From an uncultured Roseibium sp. (GTDB lineage: Bacteria > Pseudomonadota > Alphaproteobacteria > Rhizobiales > Stappiaceae): DNA of 64,000 bases. The notes under the pieces were generated by a model that saw only the letters and a list, made by a program, of their open reading frames with translations, was not told where the DNA came from and searched no databases. Made by a program: the position numbers and the translations under genes. Of the stretch, positions 45,699 through 53,653 are shown piece by piece (the first letter of the stretch is position 1; each line of letters begins with the position of its first letter). The stretch is taken from assembly GCF_947494555.1 (NCBI RefSeq), contig NZ_CANLVF010000002.1, forward strand, positions 682,001-746,000, given 5' to 3'.

Positions 45699-46322
45699 TT
45701 AGGCTGTCGTCTCCTTGCGACGGTATCCCATGTAGCCAAGAAGGCCCAAGCCACCTACGAGAAGCGGCAGAGCTGCAGGGATAGGCACCGCGGTCAGCCG
45801 AATGTCGTAGGTCGCAGCTGCACTCGGATTGTTGTTCGGCCCGTTTTGAACAGAGAACGTGTAGGGAGAACCTGCTATTCCATTGAAAATCAACGGATTG
45901 CCACCCGTAATATTTGTGCTGAACACCATCGACTGGCTTGCGCCGCTAAGATCGAGAACAAAATTTGAACTATTCCCCGTTCCACCTTCCTGAACGAAGC
46001 CGCCGGTGATCGTTCCACCGTTGTCGAGTGCGATATCTCCAAAGATGAATTCAACCCTGAAGCGGGAATTGGCTGAGAAGCTGAAGAAATCCGTCGCACC
46101 GACAATTCGTCCGTGGATGTTGATCTGACTAAATTCCGTTGCACCGAAGCCCAATGTTCCCAGGTCAAAGCCAGGAGGACCTGAGGACGAATCCGTCGGA
46201 ATGGTTGGACTTGTTCCGGCAACCAGGTTTCGAACACCCTCCGTGTACCCGACCGACATAGCGCTCGCCGACCCAGTTATCATCACCGCAAGAAACGCGG
46301 CCCCAAACACCTTCTTAAACAT
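45699..46322 (-). CDS. VPLPA-CTERM sorting-domain protein
   Basis: A 207-residue exported protein with a signal peptide (about 1-21, ending ASA). The body is Gly/Ser/Asn/Thr-rich and beta-like. The C-terminus has the tripartite sorting signal: VPIPAALPLL, a hydrophobic helix, then the basic end GYRRKE. This is the VPLPA variant of PEP-CTERM, processed by an exosortase-type enzyme in alphaproteobacteria and linked to surface or exopolysaccharide-associated proteins. No exosortase gene lies in the window. ATG 46322 is chosen because the mature signal peptide starts there. Confidence 0.82.
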   Translation of the reverse strand: MFKKVFGAAFLAVMITGSASAMSVGYTEGVRNLVAGTSPTIPTDSSSGPPGFDLGTLGFGATEFSQINIHGRIVGATDFFSFSANSRFRVEFIFGDIALDNGGTITGGFVQEGGTGNSSNFVLDLSGASQSMVFSTNITGGNPLIFNGIAGSPYTFSVQNGPNNNPSAAATYDIRLTAVPIPAALPLLVGGLGLLGYMGYRRKETTA

Positions 46323-46681
46323 GATAAAAATTTCCATGACAGTTAACGCATTGTTAATATGCGCATGCAATTCGTCTTACGTAAAGTCATTTCTCGCTAA
46401 TTTTTCGGCGATTTAGATCAATATTTTGCGAAAACCGTCGCTAAATTCTCGATTTCGGCTCCTGACCAAACAGAAAATCTATTTCTGAGAACAGAACAAC
46501 AGTTAGATCACAAACAAATTTACCGTACTTCTGAGCACAATCGGACCTAATTCGTTGGAGATTGTCTGCCATGCGAAGATATTTAACCAAAAAGATCTAA
46601 GCGCGAGGGATTTCACCGATCCTCAGCAACTCGACATCTCAAGTTGACTGGCAACGTCCGCCAACTAATACGGACTATTGT
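46323..46681. other. AT-rich intergenic region between the VPLPA-CTERM and ATP-grasp genes
   Basis: The sequence is clearly more AT-rich than its flanks (A/T-runs near 46360-46600). It should contain the VPLPA-CTERM gene promoter. I see no gene, RNA or convincing hairpin. Confidence 0.4.
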
Positions 46682-47464
46682 CTAACAACCAAGCGCATCA
46701 ATTGCGGCTGCCAATCTGACCAGATCCGCCTCGTAAAATCCCGCTGCGTTTATGCAATTGGTTTCAAGCAGCTTCAGCCCCTCCGCGGTGCGACAGACAT
46801 CAATCACATAGGCGGGTGAGTAGTCCGGATTGAGTTCCGCCATGTGCTGAGCAAACGCCAGCGCATCGTCGTCAATCTCATGCCGGTAAACGACCCTGCC
46901 GCCTTCCTTGTACAGCGAATAGGTGACGACCTCACCGCCGACAACCCAAAGCCGCCACTCCTTGAGAATGCGAACCGGTTGTGTCAGCATCAGAAGCGTA
47001 TCGTGACGGAGCGATCCGACTGGAATTTCCGTTTCATGCAATCCAAGAATTTTTTCTGCTAATGATCTGATTTCCCGCTCTGTTTTAACGTTACCAGGCT
47101 CTTCCTTACTATCGTCAACCGGTCGAAGGAACCATTCTGTTTCGTTGTCCTCGAGAACTGTCGGGACGTCCTTGAGCGTAACGAAACGTGCATCTGCACC
47201 ATTGAGCAAATGAGGGTGCCAAACCTTTTCGTAAACGAAAGGCCGCAGCTTGCAGACACCGGGTTTGTATCCGCACGCGCTTGCGAATTTCCAGAGAGAA
47301 TAAGACCCGAAGAGAACGATGCGATCCTTGTTGGTAACCACAGGCTCAGGTACGAGGTCTCCGACAAACGGCACGACCTTGTGCCAGGAATATTCAAGGC
47401 CAAGACGATCAAGTGCTGCCGCCAGCTTTGTGGCGTCCTCAAATTCCTGAAGTATCCATTTCAT
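46682..47464 (-). CDS. ATP-grasp domain protein (DUF4343-like)
   Basis: A 260-residue protein resembling the DUF4343/ATP-grasp group found in bacteria and phages. The N-terminal half is a substrate-type domain with LFGSYSLWKFASACGY. The C-terminal half has the ATP-grasp stretches EWRLWVVGGEVVTYSLYKEG and the metal-ligand segment YVIDVCRTAEG, KLLETNCINAAGFY. ATP-grasp enzymes join a carboxylate to an amine or thiol using ATP; the substrate here is unknown. No peptide precursor was recognised beside it. The last residues are LGC. It is divergent from the TPR-glycosyltransferase. Confidence 0.75.
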   Translation of the reverse strand: MKWILQEFEDATKLAAALDRLGLEYSWHKVVPFVGDLVPEPVVTNKDRIVLFGSYSLWKFASACGYKPGVCKLRPFVYEKVWHPHLLNGADARFVTLKDVPTVLEDNETEWFLRPVDDSKEEPGNVKTEREIRSLAEKILGLHETEIPVGSLRHDTLLMLTQPVRILKEWRLWVVGGEVVTYSLYKEGGRVVYRHEIDDDALAFAQHMAELNPDYSPAYVIDVCRTAEGLKLLETNCINAAGFYEADLVRLAAAIDALGC

Positions 47465-47712
47465 CTTCCAGCGCCATTTCTCTTCCTGCTGCCGGTTACA
47501 TCCTTCATTGGCAGCTCTTCTAAGGTTGCATCGGTGTCGGCGTATTCAACAAGCTCTGCAAGCCTTGCGCCCCGCTCTTTTCTGCAAAGAGAAAAATCAG
47601 CCGCTTCGGCAGACTATCCCCAAGGGATTCGCAGGGCTGCCAACGCAGACATGCTCAAGTCGACAGCCGGCTGATATGCTTGAGGGGGTGATTCCAAAGG
47701 GATTGAGCGACT

Positions 47713-49557
47713 ATGGCGACGCAAACGGCGGCAAATCCGCTACGCGAAAAAATGATGAAGGGACTTTCCTATCAAAAGTCCGGCGAAATCGAAAAAGCGC
47801 AGCGCTGCTACAAGCAGGTTCTGAAGAAGGTTCCGAACAACGCCGATGCACTTCACCTCCTTGGCGTTACCTACCGGCAACTCGGCTATCCCAAACGCGC
47901 GGTGGAATTCATTCAAAAGGCCATAGGCGCGAACGCCAACCAGGCACCTTTCTATGCCAATCTTGCCCGGGCAATGATGGACATCGGCACCGATCCCGGG
48001 AGTCTGCTTGCTGTTTCTGAAAAGGCCCTGTCGCTAAACCCGCATGAAAAGGAGGCCTTGAACATCAAAGGCATTGCGCTGACGCGGCTTGAGCAGAGCG
48101 AGGAAGCAGAAGCAATCTTCCAGCGTCTGATCGTGGCATACCCGGATTTTGGCGATGTTTACCGGAACTACGGCATTTTGCTGCGCCAGAACAAGGACTA
48201 CCCAAAGGCGCTGGTCTTTTTCCAAAAAGCTATTCAGCTCACACCCGACAATCCGCAAAACTATATCGAGCGTTCGCGCTGCCGGCAGGAATTGAAGGAT
48301 TATGATGTCTCGCGCGAAGAATTGACCGAGGCACTTCGTCGATTTCCGAAAAATGCAGATCTCAAGCACGAGGCGGCCAGACTGCTTTTCTCGATTTCGC
48401 AGACGCATGTCGGGGTCACCTTTGCCGAGGAAGCCGTTGAAGACAATCCGCGGGATTTCCACCGGCTTGTCACCCTCGCCGTGCACTATCTGATGCTCGG
48501 CAGAGGTCACGAGGCAATCGAGACGTTCCTGAAAGCAAAGAAACTCGCGCCCGAAGGAGCCGCCGGGATCGACTGGAACCTGTCGCTGTCTTATCTCTCA
48601 ACGGGCGATCTGATCAATGGCTGGGCCACGCACCGCGCCCGGTTCGCCGACAAGATGTCCAGCTCTCAGAGCCGGGAATTCAGCGTTCCCGAATGGGACG
48701 GTGAGGATATAAGCGACAAGACGGTGCTCGTCTGGGGCGACCAAGGGCTCGGCGATGCACTGAAATGCGGAACAATGCTCCCGGATCTCAGTGCTCTGGC
48801 CCGGAAGATCATCGTCGAGTTATCGGAAAAGGCCGTTCCACTTTACAAAAAGTCTTTTCCCGATATGGAGTTCCGGATCAAACGGCCCGACGACACAGAT
48901 GCTCCGGTCGACTATGACGTTACCGCAAACATCACCGATATTGCGCGGTTCTTAAGAACAGATCTTGACCAATTCCGGAAGGCCAAGTCACCCGCTTACA
49001 GCTTCGACAAGGACAGGGCACGCAGCTTCCTCGCCCGGATCCCCGATGCGGACGAAAAACCTATCATTGGCGTCGCATGGAGATCGAAAAATCTGCAGAA
49101 ATATCGCGCAAGATACTATCTTTCAGCACCCGATTTCGCTCCGGTCATCGAAGCGGTAGACGCGATCTATCTGAACCTGCAATACATGGCCATCCAAAAA
49201 GAGCTGGATTTTCTGTCGGCGAAAGCAAACGGACGCTTCACCTATTTTGAGGACGTTGATCTCTTTGACGATCTGTGTGCAGCGGCAGATCTGACCGCCA
49301 TCTGCGACCTGGTCGTTTCGGCAAACACGAGTGTGGCGGACATGGCAGGAATTCTGGGAGTGCCGTGTGTACGCTTCGGACCGGTTGAGCCACCGCTATT
49401 GCTCGGCCAGTCGTCGCCGCCCTGGTATCCGAGCATGAAATACGTCTATGTCGACGAAAGCAAAAAAACGTCGGAAATCCTGCCGGAGATATTCGGTGCG
49501 ATGAAGCGCGAGCTGGATGAAGTCTACCCGCATTCGCGCCTGGAAAGGCTCAAATAA
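47713..49557 (+). CDS. TPR-containing glycosyltransferase (FlmG-like architecture)
   Basis: A 614-residue cytoplasmic protein. The N-terminal 280 residues hold tandem tetratricopeptide repeats (GEIEKAQRCYKQVLKKVPNN, then DALHLLGVTYRQLGYP). The C-terminal 300 residues carry a GT9/GT41-like glycosyltransferase fold: VWGDQGLGDALKCG near 335 and VSANTSVADMAGILGVPC near 540. The Caulobacter FlmG protein, which glycosylates flagellin with a nonulosonic acid, has the same TPR plus glycosyltransferase plan. The gene converges on the NeuB/NeuA-like operon, which fits a role in transferring that operon's product to protein. The acceptor is not known and a polysaccharide role is also possible. Confidence 0.85.
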   Translation: MATQTAANPLREKMMKGLSYQKSGEIEKAQRCYKQVLKKVPNNADALHLLGVTYRQLGYPKRAVEFIQKAIGANANQAPFYANLARAMMDIGTDPGSLLAVSEKALSLNPHEKEALNIKGIALTRLEQSEEAEAIFQRLIVAYPDFGDVYRNYGILLRQNKDYPKALVFFQKAIQLTPDNPQNYIERSRCRQELKDYDVSREELTEALRRFPKNADLKHEAARLLFSISQTHVGVTFAEEAVEDNPRDFHRLVTLAVHYLMLGRGHEAIETFLKAKKLAPEGAAGIDWNLSLSYLSTGDLINGWATHRARFADKMSSSQSREFSVPEWDGEDISDKTVLVWGDQGLGDALKCGTMLPDLSALARKIIVELSEKAVPLYKKSFPDMEFRIKRPDDTDAPVDYDVTANITDIARFLRTDLDQFRKAKSPAYSFDKDRARSFLARIPDADEKPIIGVAWRSKNLQKYRARYYLSAPDFAPVIEAVDAIYLNLQYMAIQKELDFLSAKANGRFTYFEDVDLFDDLCAAADLTAICDLVVSANTSVADMAGILGVPCVRFGPVEPPLLLGQSSPPWYPSMKYVYVDESKKTSEILPEIFGAMKRELDEVYPHSRLERLK

Positions 49558-49568
49558 GCCAATCGCGC

Positions 49569-50453
49569 TCAGGTTTTGCGGGCGATTGCGACCAGGGTAT
49601 CTGTTGCATCGATTTTTCGAAGCGCAGCTTCATAAGCGGATCTCAATTCCGGCGTATCAAGGGCTGACAGGACACTCTTGTGCCCACCCGGCTTTCCTTG
49701 CGCGAGCCAGTTCAGGTGATTGGACAGCGGATAGCGCTGAACACCTTCGATTGCCACGTCCGTGAAACCCGCAGCGCATAGCAAACGTCTTAGGCTTTCC
49801 CTCGTATGCAACACAAGGTGCTGGCTCCAGAGTGTAAAGTCCTTGAAGGCGGAAGATTTCAAATGCGACAGCAGCACGTCGGATGCATGCGGCACTTCAA
49901 ACACCGCAATCCCACCCGGTTTCAAAATTGCTGAGAGATCCGAGAGTGAAGACAATGGATCAGGCAAGTGCTCCAGAACGTGGAAAGCGAAAACGGCATC
50001 CTGGGAGTTCTCATCGATCTTCGATGCATTATCGAAACAGCGGATACCGTCTTCATCCAGCGCTGAAATGAAATCCGCCTGCAGCTCGATGCCGGTGACC
50101 TGTTCCGAAGAGCTTTCAATCTCCCGTAAAAAGGCCCCCTCGCCGCACCCGAATTCGGTAACGGTCCGCCCCGTGTAAAACTGACTGTAAGCGCCAGCCC
50201 GACGTCGCGTATCTTCACAGAGTTCGAAATCCCGGCTGCCGGCGCGCTGGAGTGTTTCCCGCCTGTAGACACCTTCCTGGTAGGTGTCGTCGCCGACATA
50301 ATAGTCCCCGATATAGACTACGCCCGACTGGCTGTCCCTGTAAACGGTCAGCCCGGCGCGGTCCCTGGTCGAGGTGGCAAAAACCTCTCTGGTCTCCTCA
50401 CTGGCCACACCAAGTTGCTTAAGCGTGCGGAAAATGTCTGTTTCAGTCTGCAT
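49569..50453 (-). CDS. Class I SAM-dependent methyltransferase
   Basis: A 294-residue protein with a Methyltransf_23-type fold. Motif I is VTEFGCGEGAFLREI, the acidic loop end is VTGIELQAD, and motif IV is DAVFAFHVLEHLPDP followed by LKPGGIAVFEVPH. The N-terminal 85 residues are an extra domain ahead of the SAM fold. It is the fourth gene of the NeuB-methyltransferase-NeuA-methyltransferase run, 57 bases after the NeuA-like gene. By context it probably methylates a sugar or glycan product, but no substrate can be read from sequence. Confidence 0.85.
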   Translation of the reverse strand: MQTETDIFRTLKQLGVASEETREVFATSTRDRAGLTVYRDSQSGVVYIGDYYVGDDTYQEGVYRRETLQRAGSRDFELCEDTRRRAGAYSQFYTGRTVTEFGCGEGAFLREIESSSEQVTGIELQADFISALDEDGIRCFDNASKIDENSQDAVFAFHVLEHLPDPLSSLSDLSAILKPGGIAVFEVPHASDVLLSHLKSSAFKDFTLWSQHLVLHTRESLRRLLCAAGFTDVAIEGVQRYPLSNHLNWLAQGKPGGHKSVLSALDTPELRSAYEAALRKIDATDTLVAIARKT

Positions 50454-50510
50454 TCAAGACGTCCTCGCACCTGTCCGTCACTTGTTCAGACATTGACCGT
50501 CTTCCACGGA

Positions 50511-51695
50511 TTAGCCTCTGCCAAGCATGCCGCGGGAGATGAGCAATTCACCAAATTCATGCACCACTGCGGCGCCGCCGGCACTTTCAAGAACCAGGGT
50601 CGCGTTCGCCTTCACTTCGGCTGGTGCGTTGCGTGGCGCTGCACTCAATCCGCACACCTTCATGCAATCTATATCGGCAACGTCAGCGCCGATATAAGCC
50701 AATTCGGCAAAGGAGATCTCCTGCTTGGCACTCCAGTCGGACATGATCTGCAATTTATCGAAAGGGTGGTATCTGTATTCCATTCCAAGCTTGCGGGCAC
50801 GCTGGGCAGCGAGGCCGTTGTCGTCCCTGTCAAGCATCAACAGCCGCACATTTCGTCCGTGCAGGCGGTCAAGACCGATTTCGTCGTAGCGGTTGCACAC
50901 GATCGATTCCGTCCCGTCCCTGTTGACGAAGACCGAGTTGTCCGTATGGACACCGTCGAAGGCGGTCACCAGCGCACGCACCGGGTTCACGCTTTCTGGC
51001 GAGAGTTCACCCGTGAACTGTTCGGTTCGGATGAAGGCTTCGGCCATGTCCCAGTCCTGGGAAGTGTCGATTTCGATCCATGTCGAATCGACAGGAACCA
51101 GAATGGTCTTGCCGCAATACCGGTTGCCGGACTTCAGAAACTCCGGCACGCGCATCGCGTAGACGGCACCGTTTTCTCTGTACCGGGCGGAGATGTCTTG
51201 GCGCCTGACACGTTGCGTGCTCGGGTCGTGATTGAGCCCAACGCCCGCGCCGTCTGCTCCGATCTCCCAGTAAAAGCCATGGTCGTCGACGACAGAAATC
51301 GCGCTGGTTGCGTCCTTGTTGAGCAGCGCTTCAACGACCTGATCGACATGGTGAGCCTGCGTGAACGGCGCCGTGCACTGAAGGAAAACCAGAATGTCAG
51401 GCGGCTCACTCTGCAGTGAGGGTTCGTTTTCAAGAAGATGCACAAGCGCAGATTCCGACGTCGCTGTCGGCCCGGAAAGCTCCAGAGGCCTTGATACCGG
51501 GTGCGCGCCGTACTTGGCGGCGACCGTCAGAATCTCTTCGGAGTCGCTTGAGACGAAAACTTCGGAAACGAATCTAGATCCACGCGCCGCACGAACCGTG
51601 CGCCCAACGAGCGGGATTCCATTCAATGGCCGGATGTTCTTACCGGGTAATCCAACCGAGCCGCCGCGAGCGGGAATGGCCGCCACAATTTTCAA
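50511..51695 (-). CDS. Acylneuraminate cytidylyltransferase-like protein with altered HAD tail
   Basis: A 394-residue two-domain protein. Residues 1-235 form a NeuA-like CTP transferase that activates nonulosonic acids as CMP-sugars, with IPARGGSVGLPGKNI, FLQCTAPF and RRQDISARYRENGAVYAM. The Lys usual in the RGGSKG loop is Val14 here. Residues 240-390 form a KdsC-like HAD fold. Its motif I reads TAFDGVHTDN, so the nucleophile Asp position is Ala245; motif II reads LMLDRDDN rather than a Ser/Thr type, while YIGADVADIDCM (motif IV) is kept. The HAD part is therefore probably not a phosphatase. It is the third gene of the operon, 31 bases after a methyltransferase. Confidence 0.85.
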   Translation of the reverse strand: MKIVAAIPARGGSVGLPGKNIRPLNGIPLVGRTVRAARGSRFVSEVFVSSDSEEILTVAAKYGAHPVSRPLELSGPTATSESALVHLLENEPSLQSEPPDILVFLQCTAPFTQAHHVDQVVEALLNKDATSAISVVDDHGFYWEIGADGAGVGLNHDPSTQRVRRQDISARYRENGAVYAMRVPEFLKSGNRYCGKTILVPVDSTWIEIDTSQDWDMAEAFIRTEQFTGELSPESVNPVRALVTAFDGVHTDNSVFVNRDGTESIVCNRYDEIGLDRLHGRNVRLLMLDRDDNGLAAQRARKLGMEYRYHPFDKLQIMSDWSAKQEISFAELAYIGADVADIDCMKVCGLSAAPRNAPAEVKANATLVLESAGGAAVVHEFGELLISRGMLGRG

Positions 51696-51726
51696 GCTTC
51701 ATCTCCCAGCATTCAAAAGTCGGCCT

Positions 51727-52476
51727 TTACTCCGGTTTGCGTGCAAAAACGGTCACGAATGACCCCCAAAATGCGGGCGAGACATCCGCTTTTGCGCGAA
51801 CCATTGTCTCGAAGGCTTCGGGCGAGGCAAAGCGTGTTCCAAAAAACGGATAGTCGACCTGTTCGATGCGAAAGCCCTTGTCGCGAAAAAGCCGGATCAG
51901 GCTGTCGTCGGTGAACAGGCTCACATGCGTCGGATCGTGCAATAGGCGGAAGCGGTCCTGAAACACCCGCGCGGCAGCACTGGCGAAATTAGGCGTGCCG
52001 CAGATGAAATCACCACCGGGTTTCAGGATGTCGAAAACGGTTTCCACGAACGGCACCGGTTCGTCGACATGCTCAATGACATGGTTGGCGACCACCACGT
52101 CAAAGCTGTTCTTGGCAAACGTCCCGGGCTCCAGCACGCCCTGCTTCAGCTGCGCCGAACAGCGTTCTCGACCGATTTCAACGGCGCGCGCCGAAGGGTC
52201 CAGACCGAAACAGTTATTGAGGTCTTCCACCTGCTCCAGCAATTCGCCCAGACCGAAGCCGATGTCCAGAACAGTGCCCGGCGCGCGGCGGTTAATGTAA
52301 TCGGCAATGTAGCGGACATCTTCCTTGCGCGTGTCGCGTTCGGATGCGGCGTCCCTCACCTTCCCGTCGGGATCCTTTTTGACGTCCCAATAATCCTGCG
52401 GCAACGGGCGTGCAGGATAGGTCACGTAGTAGTTCTCACCCCGGTATAGCTCCAGACAACGATCAATGATCGACAT
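51727..52476 (-). CDS. Class I SAM-dependent methyltransferase
   Basis: A 249-residue methyltransferase. Motif I is TVLDIGFGLGELLEQ, the acidic loop is CFGLDPSARAVEI, and motif IV is FDVVVANHVIEHVDEP followed by LKPGGDFICGTPN. It is closest in style to methyltransferases of surface-glycan clusters. It is the second gene of the operon, 69 bases after the NeuB-like gene and 31 bases before the NeuA-like gene. It differs from the other methyltransferase of the cluster in its N-terminal region, so two distinct methylation steps are possible. Confidence 0.85.
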   Translation of the reverse strand: MSIIDRCLELYRGENYYVTYPARPLPQDYWDVKKDPDGKVRDAASERDTRKEDVRYIADYINRRAPGTVLDIGFGLGELLEQVEDLNNCFGLDPSARAVEIGRERCSAQLKQGVLEPGTFAKNSFDVVVANHVIEHVDEPVPFVETVFDILKPGGDFICGTPNFASAAARVFQDRFRLLHDPTHVSLFTDDSLIRLFRDKGFRIEQVDYPFFGTRFASPEAFETMVRAKADVSPAFWGSFVTVFARKPE

Positions 52477-52545
52477 TCGTGCCCTCGATTGAACTGAGCT
52501 TTGCGCGGCAGAGTTTTCGACTTTGCACGTCGTCGCGCGATCGAT

Positions 52546-53409
52546 TTATGCAGCCTGAAGCGTGTCCTTGCGGCGCAGCTTTTCTGCAATCGGCTTTTCG
52601 TCCTCGTAAAAGCGCAGAACACCGTCGCCGCGGACAAGTTCGAAGCGGCGCACCTGTGCGACAAGATCGGCAAGCTCCTGCATTTCCAGAGATGCTTTCT
52701 GGTCGGAGCCCCAATCGGACCGGTCGAGCGTGACATGCCGCTCGACTGAGGCAGCGCCCATGGCCGCTGCGCAGACGCTCGGCAGAACGCCGTTTTCGTG
52801 GCCCGAGAAGCCGATTTCCAAATGCGGGAATGCCTTCTTGAGCGTAGCAATTCCGAGTAGGTTGATTTCGCTGTCGAGGGTCGGGTAGGTCGATGTGCAG
52901 TGATACAGGCAGGCAATGGTTCCACCCGCATTTTCAATGATTTCCACCGACCGGCGGACCATTGCAAGATCGCTCATGCCTGTGGAAACCAGCAACGGAC
53001 GTCTGGTGGATGCGCAGTATTCCAGGAAATCCCTATCGGTTACCATAGCCGACGCGATCTTGAGATAGGGTGTGTCATACCCCATCAGAAAGTCGACGGA
53101 TGGCTCATCCCAGGGCGAAGCAAACCAGTCAATCCCCAGCCGTGACGCCTCTCTGTGAATGGCATCGTACTCGTTCTTTCCGAACTCCAGCCCGCGCTTC
53201 AGATCGCCGTTCGTCTTTCCGAAGACATTGGCACGCGGCCGCGCCAGCTCTTCGGCCGAATAAACGATTTCAATCGTGCGCTTCTGGAACTTAACGGCGT
53301 TGCAGCCAGCCCTTTCCGACTCGCGCATCATCTGGATGGCCTTGTCGATGTCGCCGTTATGATTGATGCCGATTTCAGCAATCATGTATGTTCCATTTTC
53401 GGAGATCAT
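52546..53409 (-). CDS. N-acetylneuraminate synthase family protein without SAF domain
   Basis: A 287-residue TIM-barrel synthase of the NeuB family, which condenses phosphoenolpyruvate with an amino sugar to give a nonulosonic acid. Visible stretches are MIAEIGINHNGDIDKAI, CNAVKFQKRT, LLVSTGMS, HCTSTYPTLDSE, GFSGHENG and VERHVTLDRSDWGSDQ. Conserved His residues for the metal are kept, but the family's DHT and DH positions read GHE and DQ, a variant I associate with a NeuB subset. It lacks the roughly 60-residue C-terminal SAF domain of standard NeuB, and none lies downstream. ATG 53409 is supported by an AAGGTG ribosome site. It is the first gene of the four-gene operon. Confidence 0.85.
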   Translation of the reverse strand: MISENGTYMIAEIGINHNGDIDKAIQMMRESERAGCNAVKFQKRTIEIVYSAEELARPRANVFGKTNGDLKRGLEFGKNEYDAIHREASRLGIDWFASPWDEPSVDFLMGYDTPYLKIASAMVTDRDFLEYCASTRRPLLVSTGMSDLAMVRRSVEIIENAGGTIACLYHCTSTYPTLDSEINLLGIATLKKAFPHLEIGFSGHENGVLPSVCAAAMGAASVERHVTLDRSDWGSDQKASLEMQELADLVAQVRRFELVRGDGVLRFYEDEKPIAEKLRRKDTLQAA

Positions 53410-53583
53410 GGCATGGCACCTTACTGTTTCACCCGCGCCGGATCGCAACACGCGCCGGTCTTACGAATTTCCATATAAACTCTTGCCACCGCTGGTCAGA
53501 CCTGTCCACCCGACAGCCTGTATCAGCCACAGAAGCCGCGTGCTTTCTTTGGAAAACCCCAATTTATGTATGAAAATCAAAAG

Positions 53584-53608
53584 AAGGCCCGCAGATACTG
53601 CGGACCTT
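53584..53608 (-). terminator. Terminator of the ferredoxin-NADP reductase gene
   Basis: AAGGCCCGCAG (53584-53594), loop ATA, CTGCGGACCTT (53598-53608): an 11-position stem with one mismatch. The minus strand continues as CTTTTGATTTT, 46 bases past the end of the gene. Confidence 0.75.
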
Positions 53609-53653
53609 CATTATTTAAGCTTGAAAAAGGAATGATTTGCTGCCGGAGGCGAC

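Noticed and set aside
45431..46681. tRNA-Val as an island attachment site
   Set aside because: I found no second copy of the tRNA 3' end and no integrase gene in the window.
50415..51419. 334-codon plus-strand frame opposite the NeuA-like gene
   Set aside because: Shadow frame without domain or ribosome site.
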